13,184 nt of DNA from Acanthamoeba sp. SK_2022b (Eukaryota > Discosea > Longamoebia > Acanthamoebidae). Position 1 is the stretch's first letter; each line of letters begins with the position of its first letter. The stretch lies in contig JANDJZ010000967.1 in assembly GCA_027943245.1 (NCBI GenBank), positions 1 to 13,184 on the forward strand. The letters are read 5' to 3'. The notes beneath the pieces were generated by a model. It saw only the letters and a list, made by a program, of their open reading frames with translations, did not search any database and was not told where the DNA came from. Of this stretch, positions 1 through 8,947 are shown one piece after another. The translations under genes and the position numbers were made by a program.

Positions 1-852
1 CTTGACGTTCTGCAGCCCCTCGGCGGCGAGCTCGATGGCCTGGTTGAACCCGTTGTCGCCGCCGTACGAGACGTCGATGATCTGGAGGAGGATCTCCTTG
101 AGCCGGGGGTCGAAGAGGTCCGACGCGGCGAGGTCGTTCTTGAAGTCGGCCAGACCGGCCAACACGAGCCCGGCGATGTTGGGGCGGTCGTTGGTGATGA
201 AGAACTGCGTGGCCAGCTCGGCCACCTTGCGCAGGTAGTTGTGCCGCTTCTCCAGACGCAGGCGCGCGAATCGCAGGGCGGACTGACCGCCACGGCCGTG
301 CTTCTTGGGCAGATCGACCGTGAGCCGGTGGATGACGTCGCGGGTGTTACCGCTCAGCGTGGCGAAGAGCGATCCGCTTCCGTCCATCACGATGAAACCG
401 AATTTCGCATCCGACTCGAGCAGCTCGCGAAGGGGCTCCGTATGGAACTTGTTGTCGCACAGGTACAAGCTCGTGTTGATGGGCTTGAACGGAACGAGAT
501 CGATGTTGACCTTCTTCTCCTTGCCCTCGTCGGTGATGATGGTCCCGCAGTAGATCACCAGCCCATTATCCGGTACTTTGGAGAACAGCTTCAGCCTCTG
601 CTGCGTCGACGTAATGGCACCAAGCACGGAGAGCCTGTTGACTCTGCTCTTGATGTTCGACGCCGTGCCGTACTCGTCGCCCAACATCTTGGTCGCACGC
701 GAAATCTGATCCTTGGGCGGCAGGATTAGCGAGATCATGCTCGTACCATTCCCTCGCGCCGCCTCCAGCGACGAGATGAGCTTTTTAATCCTCCATTGCT
801 CGATGTTTTTCTCGTGCTCGTCCAACGCTTCGGCAGCGGACTTCTTCGACAT
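1..852 (-). CDS. eRF1: Eukaryotic peptide chain release factor 1 (eRF1), N-terminal 284 codons, 3' end outside window
   Basis: Class I release factor that recognises all three stop codons in the ribosomal A site and, with eRF3, triggers peptidyl-tRNA hydrolysis in the cytosol. Read from the ATG at 852-850, the frame is open and intron-free for 284 codons to the window edge. Seen directly: NIKS at residues 66-69 inside the context TASNIKSR, YxCxxxF as YLCDNKF at 130-136 (both stop-codon recognition), and the catalytic GGQ at 188-190 in [10 protein letters not shown]. The human protein has the same motifs five residues earlier, so the start is well placed. Domain N and domain M are present, and domain C begins around residue 275 and is cut off. 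A canonical NIKS context fits an organism using the standard genetic code. The gene lies 251 bp downstream of the kinase stop on the same strand. Identity is essentially certain. Confidence 0.98.
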   Translation of the reverse strand, partial: MSKKSAAEALDEHEKNIEQWRIKKLISSLEAARGNGTSMISLILPPKDQISRATKMLGDEYGTASNIKSRVNRLSVLGAITSTQQRLKLFSKVPDNGLVIYCGTIITDEGKEKKVNIDLVPFKPINTSLYLCDNKFHTEPLRELLESDAKFGFIVMDGSGSLFATLSGNTRDVIHRLTVDLPKKHGRGGQSALRFARLRLEKRHNYLRKVAELATQFFITNDRPNIAGLVLAGLADFKNDLAASDLFDPRLKEILLQIIDVSYGGDNGFNQAIELAAEGLQNVK

Positions 853-1103
853 GGCTTGGGGGGCAGGAGGAAGAGTGTAGGAACACACACACGCAGAGAG
901 AGAGAACCTCCTTCGTCGGCGACGCGCGGAAAAGAAAAAGAAAAATATAGGCCCCCCCTGCGGCGACACAGCGTTCCGCTCTTCTTCCTTGTCCCCCGTT
1001 CCTCTTTTCTTCCGCAGCATTCCCAGCATTCTTCTCGAGAAGAAGGGTTGTGTTTTCCGCTGTCGCGCGCACGACATGTGTGACGCTTTCCGCCTGCTGC
1101 TTG
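853..1103 (-). promoter_or_regulatory. Presumed eRF1 promoter/5' leader and kinase 3' flank
   Basis: This is the short gap between the kinase stop and the eRF1 start, both on the minus strand. On the minus strand it holds a CTATATTTTTC element at about 940-950, roughly 90 nt upstream of the eRF1 ATG, followed by a pyrimidine-rich stretch. The position and TATA-like core suit a core promoter, but this is inference from sequence alone. No AATAAA signal is evident after the kinase stop. Confidence 0.35.
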
Positions 1104-3023
1104 TTAGGTGTGGGGCTGCACGCTGCTCTCGCTCGGCGTGTGTTTTGTGGGTGGGTGCTTCTTCTTCGGCGCCGCTTTCTTCTCCTTTTTCTCCTTCTTC
1201 TCCTTCTTCGGCGGCGCAGGAGCGGCGGCCGCCGTGGTACCGGTGGTGGAGAAGTTGGAGTAGAGATTCACGCGCTCGCCCTCTTCGATCTGGACCAGCA
1301 GCTGGCTGTACTTGGAGCCGGTGAATGGAGTCTTGCGACCGGTCCCGGTGGGTGGGGTGGGTGGGTGGGTGTGAATTGGTTGGGCACCCACGCGACTCAA
1401 GCGGGGGGAGGAGGGGGGCAGGTGAGGTGGCCGCGCGCAAGTACCTTGAGGCCGAGCTCGGCCTTGTAGTGCTTGACGAGCTTTCGCAGAGAGGGGAAAC
1501 TTTTGTCTTCGGTGAGCCAGTACGCCTTCCCCGGGGCGTGGCTGCGGCGGATATACATGTACAAGAAGAATGAGATGCCTCATCATCACCATTTCGTTAT
1601 CGACCAAAAGGGAGGGCTGGGCGAGCACCTCACACGGTAATTCTGCAGGTTGTCTCTCGAAGTGAGCGTTGTGATGGTGAAGAAGCCCGGGTGTTGCGCG
1701 CTGAACCGGATCAAATAGGTCCCTGGAAGGCGGTGGTGGTGGGTGGTGGTGGTGGGTGGTGGCGGCGGCGGCGGCGGCGGTGGTGGTGGATGGTTGTCAT
1801 CACGATGCCTTGCCGACCCCCCATCCGCCTCTCCCGCCTACGAGAGAGGAGAGATGACGTGCCAACAGATTTGCCGGCAAACACGATGCCCATCTGGTCT
1901 GACGTGGCATCGCCGTAGAAGCCCCTGCCACCACGCCAACGGTGAACGAGTGTTGGTCGATGAGGTGGTGCCGGCCACTTGGAGCAAACCGCCTGGCGTA
2001 CTTGATCTTAATGGTAGAGACCACGTTCTGAAGGAGTTTCTTGCCCCTGGCAAAAGGACCGAACCACTCGAGGATGGCGCTGAACCTCTCGAGAGTCACG
2101 ACGTCCTCATTCTCTGCGCCCAGCAGCGGTTAGCACGCGCGCGCGGCAGATCCCTCACCACCACCACCACCACCGCCACACAAGGGCGACGGGGCGCATA
2201 CCTGGCACGAGGACCATGCGGAGGGCTTTCCAATAAATATCCTTCTCGACGTCTACTCCGATGTCGCACCACTGCGCAAGGACCCGGGAGAACTGTTTCC
2301 ACTCGACGGCGTAGAGAAGCTCGCCCTAAGCAACGCGTGCGTCCATGGACAGGGCCAGCCCCAATCAGCACGCGGCATAGGCTGAGCCTGCACGGGGGGA
2401 GGGGCGCGGCGGCGAGCATCATATGCGCACACCTTGACACAAAAGCACTCCTTCCAAAACGTGCGCGCCAGGGCGTTGGCCTCGCTGATGGTTTCGTCCA
2501 ACACCACTGCAGCGGCACGACATTACACGTGTAGGCGTGAGTGTTGTGCATCGAGACGAGAAAAGCGTGGGAGTGGGGGGGGGGAAAGGGGGGTGGCGCC
2601 GCACTGGGCTTCCACGAGTGCATGGTTGGCTGGCCCGCGTCGCACGGTGAGGGCAGGTACCTTCGTCAAGAATGCGCGAGTCGAGGATCTGTTGGAAGCT
2701 GGGCCTAGCAGCTGGATCGGGAGCCCAGCACTGCTCGACAAGTTGGCGCAGCTTGGGCGGGCAGTCGGAGGGAATCTGCAGTTGAAGTGGGGGGGGGGGC
2801 GAGATCGAGTGAGCAGGATGGGTTGGGGAACGCGCGCAGAGAGACAGCAGCAAGGCCAGAGAGCTCTGGTGTCGAAGAAAGATTTTGGGGGCGGGCCAAG
2901 GAGGGATGGCCTGCCTGCAGACGTCTCTTCTCCTCCACCACGTAGGAGTAGAGCTGCGCGAGGCCGGCAGGCCCGGCACGGAGCCTCTCGTCCGAATAGG
3001 GGATTTTTTGCGTGATCAGTTCC

Positions 3024-3093
<70 letters not shown>

Positions 3094-3588
3094 GGGTCCC
3101 CACCACAAAATGAGGCCACGTAGCCTTCCAGCTAGGAGAAGCCCACCATAGCAGAGAGAGAGAGAGAGAGAGAGAAGAAAGCAACAGGGCGGCGTACAAA
3201 ATGATGGCGAACGCGTAGACGTCGGCCTTGGCATCAAACTCATCTCCATCCAGCACCTCAGGGCTTTGTTTGTTATCGTTTTCCCACCCACCCCCGCCAA
3301 TACCATCCAAGTCAGCCGCCCGCATCAACGATGCAGGCACTACGAGGAGGATGCCACGCGCCTCATGTAGTAGGGGGTGCCCCCAACGCCCTTCCTGTCC
3401 TTCAAGCCGTAGACCTTGGCCAGCCCGAAATCTGAGGAAGAGAAGCAACGCGCCCGGTGCGTTAGCAGCAGGCCGCCGTTGCTGTTTGCCGGGTGCCACG
3501 TACCGGCCACCTTGGTGACGAAGTTGGCATCGACCAAAAGGTTGGCCGACTTGAGATCCAAGTGCCTGGTTGTGGAACAGCGTCGCCC

Positions 3589-3652
<64 letters not shown>

Positions 3653-3910
3653 TGCGGCATGCGTAAGGGAACAGTGTGCGAAAGTGCACACAAACACCCG
3701 CCCTCTACATGCTAGCCAGACCTGGCACTCCTGCACTGCGCTGCGCTGCACCACCACTGCATAAACCGAACAACAAAGCACGTACAGGATCGGGTTGGGC
3801 TTGTTGAGGTGGAGGTAGTTGAGGCCCAGGGCGCAATCCTTGGCTATTTTGGTGGAAAGTGAGAAAAGCAGGGGGTGTCGCCCAACAGCCACTGCAATCT
3901 AAATAATAAT

Positions 3911-3941
<31 letters not shown>

Positions 3942-5533
3942 AAAAAACTCAGACTTGGCCGGGTCGTGAGCAGCAGCAGTACCGATCTTCATGCGCTGTT
4001 TGAATGGCAGCTTGAGCTTCTTCTTGTGGAGGATGTCAAACACTGAACCGTTATCCATGAGCTCGGTCACCATGAGAAGCTCATCCGCTTCTTGGTCGAT
4101 GCACACGCCCATGAGCAAGAGGACATTGGGGTGGAGTAGCTTGCTGTGGCCACCAGAACGCGCGTGGCATAAAAGGTTCAGCTGGAGGGCGCGCTTACTC
4201 ACTCCAAACATCGATCCGACGACACGGACGAGCTGGCGAGGAGGAGGAGGAGGAGGAGGAACCTCATCACGGCACATTCGTTCCTGAAGTCTTCGAGCAC
4301 TTCCGAAGTTCTCTCGTCGATCTGCCCATCGCGGCGGACTCCTATGTGGATCTTCTTCACCGCCACGGGCTTTCCTCGGAGTATGCCCTGCGCACGATGT
4401 GCGTGGCGCGTCAGTGTGTTGCAAACGCGCATGAGATCGTAGCACACCTACGACAGCCATCCACCGGCGAATGGGGAGGGGAGGGGAGAGAGACCTTGCT
4501 CACGGTGCCAAAGGCCCCCTTTCCCAGTGCGGCTTCGTCCAACGTTTTGATCTCCTCCCTCTTCAGCTCCCTGCAGCCACCCACCCATGGGACGGGAGCA
4601 CCGACGTGAAGAAAAGAAGACGTAGACTCCACCCACCCACCACCACCAGAGACGACGACGACGACAACGGAATCGGGGAAGAGGATGGCGAGCGCACATA
4701 CCAGGTCAGGATGTCGTGGGAAAGGCCCGAGTCCTCGCCCGACGATTGTGCGAGCGTGTGCGCGAGCAGGGTGGTGCGAAAGAGAGCTCCCTTGGTTGTG
4801 ATAGCCGTGGAGGCCAGCGACGTAGGCTCCGACCTGCGGCCACACCACCCACACCCACACCCACACACACACACACCAACACCGCACCATACCGCGAGCG
4901 CACGTTAGAGCTCTCCCTCTTCGAGGGCAAGCGCAATGGCACGAAGCCCCTTGGCCGCGTAGAAGAAGAAGAACACAGGCGCACGAGTGAGGGCGGCAGA
5001 TGGGGGGGGGGGCAGTGCCTGTCGCGAGGAGAAGTGGAAGAGGGAGCAGCAGAGGGGGATGGGAGAAGGAGGAGAGGCGAGCGAGATGGGGGCGCGGGTT
5101 GCTGTTGCGGCGGCTGTTCGTGGTGGAGCACGGGGGCAAGGAGAAGGCGGCGGTGGTGGTGCGCAGCGTGCAGAGCGGCGTGGTGGGCGTGCGCGTAGGC
5201 CTGGAGGGCGGCGTGGAAGGCAGCGGCAGCCCGACGCTCCTCTTCTTCAAGTGCTTCTACCTCTGCGGCCAACCGCTCCTCCTGCTCCTGCTGGGGGGAG
5301 ACACCGCGGTGCTGCTGGTTTCCGGCCTGGCGGGCGGAATCGTGTGTGGCGAGAAGAGATTGTAACTGCGTGCACTTGGTTCGTAGAGCCCCCTCAACCC
5401 GCTCCTGCTCATCCAACGCCCCTCTCAGGCGCCTCCTCGCCTCCTCCAGCTCGGCACCTCCGGCCAGGCGACTCAAGGTGATCGACATGTCTGCTCCTCC
5501 TCCTGCCCCTGGTACCAGTGCGGGTGAGGCCAT
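1104..5533 (-). CDS. Shk-family protein kinase with C-terminal SH2 domain, 18 exons, 802 aa
   Basis: Cytosolic tyrosine-kinase-like signalling enzyme of the Dictyostelium ShkA-E type. Exons, 5' to 3': 5533-4893, 4833-4702, 4570-4495, 4387-4263, 4143-3983, 3843-3786, 3565-3504, 3431-3362, 3263-3198, 3026-2915, 2775-2661, 2506-2433, 2325-2202, 2113-2002, 1924-1863, 1722-1629, 1541-1445, 1331-1104. They total 2409 nt with consistent phases. Residues ~27-112 are a charged coiled coil, followed by a His/Pro/Ser-rich stretch. The kinase spans ~258-540: glycine loop GKGAFG 274-279, VAVK lysine K294, helix C E320, catalytic HLDLKSAN 399-406 (Arg of HRD replaced by Leu), DFG 419-421, SPE 442-444. A linker typical of the family follows. 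SH2 is ~644-735 with YLIRFS and the phosphotyrosine-binding R669. A Lys-rich tail covers 769-785. Three introns (3264-3361, 2776-2914, 1723-1862) use GC donors. The start could instead be Met16 (5488). The low-complexity 3' part of exon 1 might hide another intron. Confidence 0.92.
1732..1793. repeat. GGT/GGC trinucleotide tract in kinase intron 15
   Basis: Imperfect run of GGTGGT, GGGTGGT and GGCGGC units on the plus strand. It lies inside the GC-donor intron that splits the SH2 domain. On the transcribed sense it reads as CCACC/GCC upstream of the acceptor. No coding role. Confidence 0.8.
3029..3092. repeat. (GT)32 dinucleotide microsatellite in kinase intron 9
   Basis: Uninterrupted 64-nt GT run on the plus strand, (AC)n on the coding strand. 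It runs straight into the AG acceptor of the next exon (first exon base 3026), so the repeat itself forms the sequence before the splice site. Confidence 0.97.
3153..3175. repeat. (AG)n tract in kinase intron 9
   Basis: Short GA/AG dinucleotide run (CT-rich on the coding strand) near the donor end of the same intron that contains the (GT)32 tract. Confidence 0.85.
3591..3650. repeat. (GT)30 dinucleotide microsatellite in kinase intron 6
   Basis: Perfect 60-nt GT run, (AC)n on the coding strand, inside the 220-nt intron before the exon encoding the catalytic loop. It ends about 25 nt from the acceptor. Confidence 0.97.
3898..3944. repeat. (AAAT)n tract in kinase intron 5
   Basis: AAT/AAAT units, T-rich on the coding strand. 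They give this intron an AT-rich core that contrasts with the GC-rich exons on either side. Confidence 0.85.
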
Positions 5534-5616
5534 CTGTGGCCGAGCGTACTCGAAGCCTCGATGTTGATTTGCGATTTTGCGCGGATGTTCTTTCTTTCTC
5601 AGCTGACGAAAAAACC

Positions 5617-5641
5617 AAAAAAAAAAAAAAAAAAAAAAAAA
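5617..5641. repeat. Poly(A) run of 25 in the kinase 5' flank
   Basis: A25 on the plus strand, which is T25 in the kinase sense, about 85-110 nt upstream of the kinase ATG. It is probably promoter or leader sequence. Nothing around it suggests a retroposed copy, since there is no gene-like sequence next to it. Confidence 0.9.
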
Positions 5642-5679
5642 GAACGGGTGTTGCTGACGCGCGCTGATGCACAATGTGT

Positions 5680-5960
5680 ACACCACTATCACACCACTGC
5701 ATGCACCACACCACTATCACGCCACTGCACCGTCTGCTTAAGCCATGTCGTTAACATCTCCAATTTACACTCCACTGCACCACTCCACACCTCAACCACT
5801 GCCATTAACCACAGGCACCACACCACAACACCTGGGACTGGGACCTGCATGGTATGCTGTGTGGTGCATGGGGGGTTTGGAGTGGGGGTGGTGTGTTGTG
5901 TGCTTTGTGGCGCATAGTGTGGTGTGGTGGTGTGCTGTGCGTGGTGGGGTTTGGTGAATA
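5680..5960. repeat. Degenerate CACCAC-type repeats arranged as imperfect inverted arms
   Basis: The left arm (about 5680-5835) is made of CCACTATCAC, CACCAC and CCACTGCAC variants. The right arm (about 5850-5960) is GTGG-rich. One matched pair is ACCACACCACTATCACGCC (about 5705-5723) against GGCGCATAGTGTGGTGTGG (about 5909-5927), which pair when one arm is reverse-complemented apart from a small offset. The whole could fold as a long imperfect hairpin. Confidence 0.55.
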
Positions 5961-6210
5961 TCTTGCAAGGTACTTTTTTTTAAAACGCCATGTTATGTCC
6001 CTTCTTACTGCTTACACTACCCTGAGTTCTGCAAGGAGATCTTGGTTTCCTTCTCTGGTCGCACATAAATCCGGAATCACATGTGTTTCAGTCACATCAA
6101 TGCCTCACGTCCGCACTATGTCGACAACAACCTATCCGATTTTTTACGCGTAGCAAAAATCAAAACGTTTTTTTTTTTTCGAACGCGTAGGGCACCATTA
6201 GAATCAAAAG

Positions 6211-7147
6211 ATGTTGCGCAAATTGAAGCCCCATGAGCAGAAGCTGCTCAAGAAAGTCAATCTCTATGACTGGAAGCGAGAAAATAACGTACGCGAAATC
6301 CAGATTCTCCGGCGGTACCGCATCCAGAAACGAGAAGATTACACGAAGTACGTCCAATTTTCATCTCGTTGGATTTTAGTCGTGATTATAGGATTTGGGG
6401 TTGCAAACTTACAGTACAATTCAGGTACAATAAGCTAGCTGGGGAGATCAAGTCGCTAGTTGTAAAGCTTGGTGCTATGGACGCTGCTGACGACGTGCGG
6501 AGGGAGGTGTCGGACCAGCTCACCCGCAAGTGTTTTCACCTCGGCCTCATCACCTCCGACTCCTCTCTGGCCGCCTGCGCTAAAATCTCAGCATCTTCCT
6601 TCTGTAGGTTCGTGGCCCTACTGCACCGCCCACCCCGTGTGGTGCATAGATGCCACCGCTTACGTATCTTACGGAGCTCCTCCTCCTCCTCCTTCCTTTC
6701 CCTCCTTATTGTGCGTCCATGATATCGCGGCCCGTGCAGACGACGATTGCCTGTCGTGATGGTGCGGTTGAAGATGTCCGAGAACTTGAAGGAGGCCGTT
6801 ACGTTCATCGAGCAGGTGACCCCTTGCTCCCACCCCCGTTATATCAGGACGAACCCTGTGGAACGGGAGAGAAGCTAACGCGGGGCCATAACGGTTCCTA
6901 TTCTTTTATCTCAGGGACACGTTCGCGTGGGGCCGGACGTCGTGACCGATCCTGCGTTCCTTGTCACACGGTAACCGTGAAAAGCGAGCCACGTGTTGGT
7001 GCTTTCGGCCGCTTGTCTCACGGCTCTCTCCTTGTGCCACGCAGGGCATTCGAGGACTACGTGACGTGGGTTGATAGCTCCAAGATCAAGGAGAAGGTCA
7101 TGAAGTACAACGACGCTCTGGATGACTTTGACCTTCTGGGCAACTAA
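6211..7147 (+). CDS. IMP3: U3 small nucleolar ribonucleoprotein IMP3, 5 exons, 184 aa
   Basis: Nucleolar component of the SSU processome. It binds U3 snoRNA with MPP10 and IMP4 and promotes U3:pre-18S base pairing in early 40S biogenesis. Exons 6211-6347, 6425-6607, 6740-6815, 6915-6970 and 7045-7147 join in phase to give 184 codons plus TAA, matching the usual family length. Seen: N-terminal [15 protein letters not shown], then [18 protein letters not shown], the S4-type RNA-binding region with [15 protein letters not shown] and [15 protein letters not shown] (about residues 105-145), and the C-terminal [10 protein letters not shown] with the acidic end LDDFDLLGN. All donors are GT and all acceptors AG. 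The gene is convergent with the methyltransferase gene, with 141 bp between the two stops. Confidence 0.98.
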
Positions 7148-7288
7148 AGGACAAGTTGGCGACAATCGCGTTCGTTCGTTCACCTCTCGTGACACTCGAG
7201 CGCCAAACCTTTCTTTCATTCCCCCCCAAAAGCCCTCGTGCACACGCATGCCCCCCAACCACCACAGTCTGCTCGTTGGAATCGGGCT

Positions 7289-8612
7289 TCATCCGCGGTA
7301 GATGGGCGTGTCCAAGTCGGTGGCAAGGATCGTGCAGAAGTTGCAGAGCACATAGGTGTCGAGGTTGACGGTGAGCGAGTCACCCTCGAGGACTCGCTTG
7401 TACAAGCGCAGCACGTCCATGACGGCCTCCTCGCCTCCCGGCCCGAAGTTCCACTTGTGAATGCTCAGCCACAAAGTCGGCTTTTTCTGTTGTTGAACCG
7501 CTCCGTTAGGATCACAGGCACTGGACCATTGGGGGGGGGGAAGGGGCAATACGGTTTGTTTCAAGAGCCAGCTCTTGAAGGAGGGCAGGATGATGTGTTC
7601 GGCTCCCTCGGTGTCCATCTTAATGAGGTCAAGGTTCTCGATCTCCTGCTCCTCAATGAACTGAGGAAGCGTGAGGCAGTCTACCTGTTGGCCGTTGTTG
7701 GCTGGACAGTCAGTGGCGCCTTGATCATCAATGCGTTGGTTGATGCTCTGTTCGGTACCTTCCAGCTCTTGGGGTGGGCCCCCTGGCCTACTGTGGCCAT
7801 GCTGTCACCGCCACCTCCGCCCATCGGGTAGATGCCGGGCTTGTCCATAATGCACCGCCAGAACACTCTCGTCTTGGCCTGCAACTCTGGGTTGAGCGCG
7901 ATGTTGGCTCGCAGTTCATCGAAAGCGTAGGGGTCCGGCTCCAGAGCGTAAGCGGCCTTGGCCTGCAAGAAGATCACCACCACCGCCACCACAAGTTGCC
8001 TCTTAGCTCCGTAGCAACTGGCGCCCAGCTGTGCAAGCGAGAGGGGTGTACCAGTGTGGCACCGTACAGAACTGTGGGCCCAATCCATGCTCCAAAGTCG
8101 ATGAAGGAGCTGTGCGGCCCAATGAAAGTCTTGTAGATGAAATAGGTGTCCATCTCCCACCAGCGGTTCTCAACCTTATCCCACCAGTCCAAGGTGGGCT
8201 GGTCGGGAGAGGCCATGGAACCTTCATAAGTGGTGGCGTACGCGAACGCCGTGTTTCCGTCGTGGAAGGTGACCTTGCGAGTCTTCCTTCCGCTCCATTC
8301 CCATCCCACAGTCAGCGTCTGCCGTTCGCGAACCGAACTGGATCCTCCGCTCCTGCCGCCTCCGGAGCTGGTGGCCGCCTCGAGATCCCGTTCCAGCTGA
8401 CGGATGCGCGTCTCTTTCCGCTCCAGCTGCAGCTCAATGATGTCCACCGCAACTTGTTTGTGCACAGCCGCCAGAGCCGCCGTCCTTGCCGTTCCTCCCT
8501 CCACCTCTCCCCCGGCGGGCCGCTCCATCACCTCCCGAAAGATGAACAGGTTCAAGATGAGCAGCACCGCCGCTCCCAGGAGCAGCAAACGCGTCGCCGT
8601 GGTGTTGTTCAT
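7289..8612 (-). CDS. Membrane-anchored FkbM-family methyltransferase, 4 exons, 374 aa
   Basis: Predicted S-adenosylmethionine-dependent methyltransferase; FkbM enzymes typically O-methylate sugars or small molecules. Exons 8612-8052, 7962-7792, 7747-7553 and 7486-7289, all phase 0. Residues 9-25 are a single hydrophobic segment with a short polar N-terminus, so a type II signal anchor with a lumenal (Golgi or ER) catalytic domain is likely. Residues ~45-85 are a charged, coiled-coil-like stem. The SAM-binding glycine motif is FIDFGAWIG at 170-178, the acidic strand end is ALEPDPYAF (E195, D197), and the FkbM signature IKMDTEGAE lies around D289-E294, followed by LWLSIHKW. Intron 2 (7748-7791) is only 44 nt. 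The substrate cannot be told from sequence. Family assignment is strong, and exon 2/3 borders are the least certain part. Confidence 0.88.
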
Positions 8613-8947
8613 CTCTTGGTCGATCAGGTCCGTGGCCGACCTCTGCTCTCAGGTCTTGGTCAAGCGGGAGAGGAGAAAAGAGAGACGTGTGGGCTCTCTG
8701 GGAAAGGACAGCAGGCCGCTATAAAAGGAAACCCCCTTGCGCGCTATTCTCCGCCTGCAGCAGCAGGAGAGAGCCCGCCCAGCGCGACACACGCGGTCGC
8801 CCGTTCTTGCTTACGCGGGCGGCCGGGGGCTCGTCGCGGTCTCGCAGCTCGAACATCGGCCATTCGTTTGCCCGGCCGCTCCTTGGGCGGCTCGTCATAC
8901 AGTCCCGACCGTACCGCGAGCGCAACCTGCCAAGCCATGCAGCAGCG
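8613..8947 (-). promoter_or_regulatory. Intergenic region: methyltransferase promoter and gene-5 3' flank
   Basis: 335 bp between the stop of the large minus-strand gene and the ATG of the methyltransferase. I see no gene. It is GC-rich with CAGCAG and GGAGAG runs. A TATAAAAGG element at 8720-8728 is on the plus strand, i.e. inverted relative to the downstream gene, so its role is uncertain. Confidence 0.4.

Larger units (their letters stand above)
5534..6210. promoter_or_regulatory. Divergent intergenic region between kinase and IMP3
   Basis: 677 bp with no supported gene. It must hold the promoters of the minus-strand kinase and the plus-strand IMP3. From the left: a T/A-rich leader with an A25 run (5617-5641), a CCACTATCAC/CACCAC-rich block (about 5680-5835), a complementary GTGGTG-rich block (about 5850-5960), then unique AT-richer sequence with poly-T at about 6168-6179, some 30-45 nt before the IMP3 ATG. 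No convincing TATA box on either strand. Short open frames here are low-complexity. Confidence 0.6.

Noticed and set aside
2..729. Plus-strand open frames at the left edge.
   Set aside because: They are antisense to an unambiguous eRF1 coding sequence.
3029..3650. GT arrays considered as a CRISPR or telomere-like array.
   Set aside because: They are plain dinucleotide runs with no spacers, inside introns.
2705..3892. A 395-codon minus-strand open frame through the kinase region.
   Set aside because: It reads through (AC)n introns as His-Thr repeats. The kinase motifs need splicing to line up.
5617..5641. A25 run as the tail of a retroposed gene or element.
   Set aside because: No element-like sequence or target-site duplication is visible beside it.
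8720..8728. TATAAAAGG as a TATA box.
   Set aside because: It is on the plus strand, while the only downstream gene (methyltransferase) is on the minus strand, and no plus-strand gene starts to its right.
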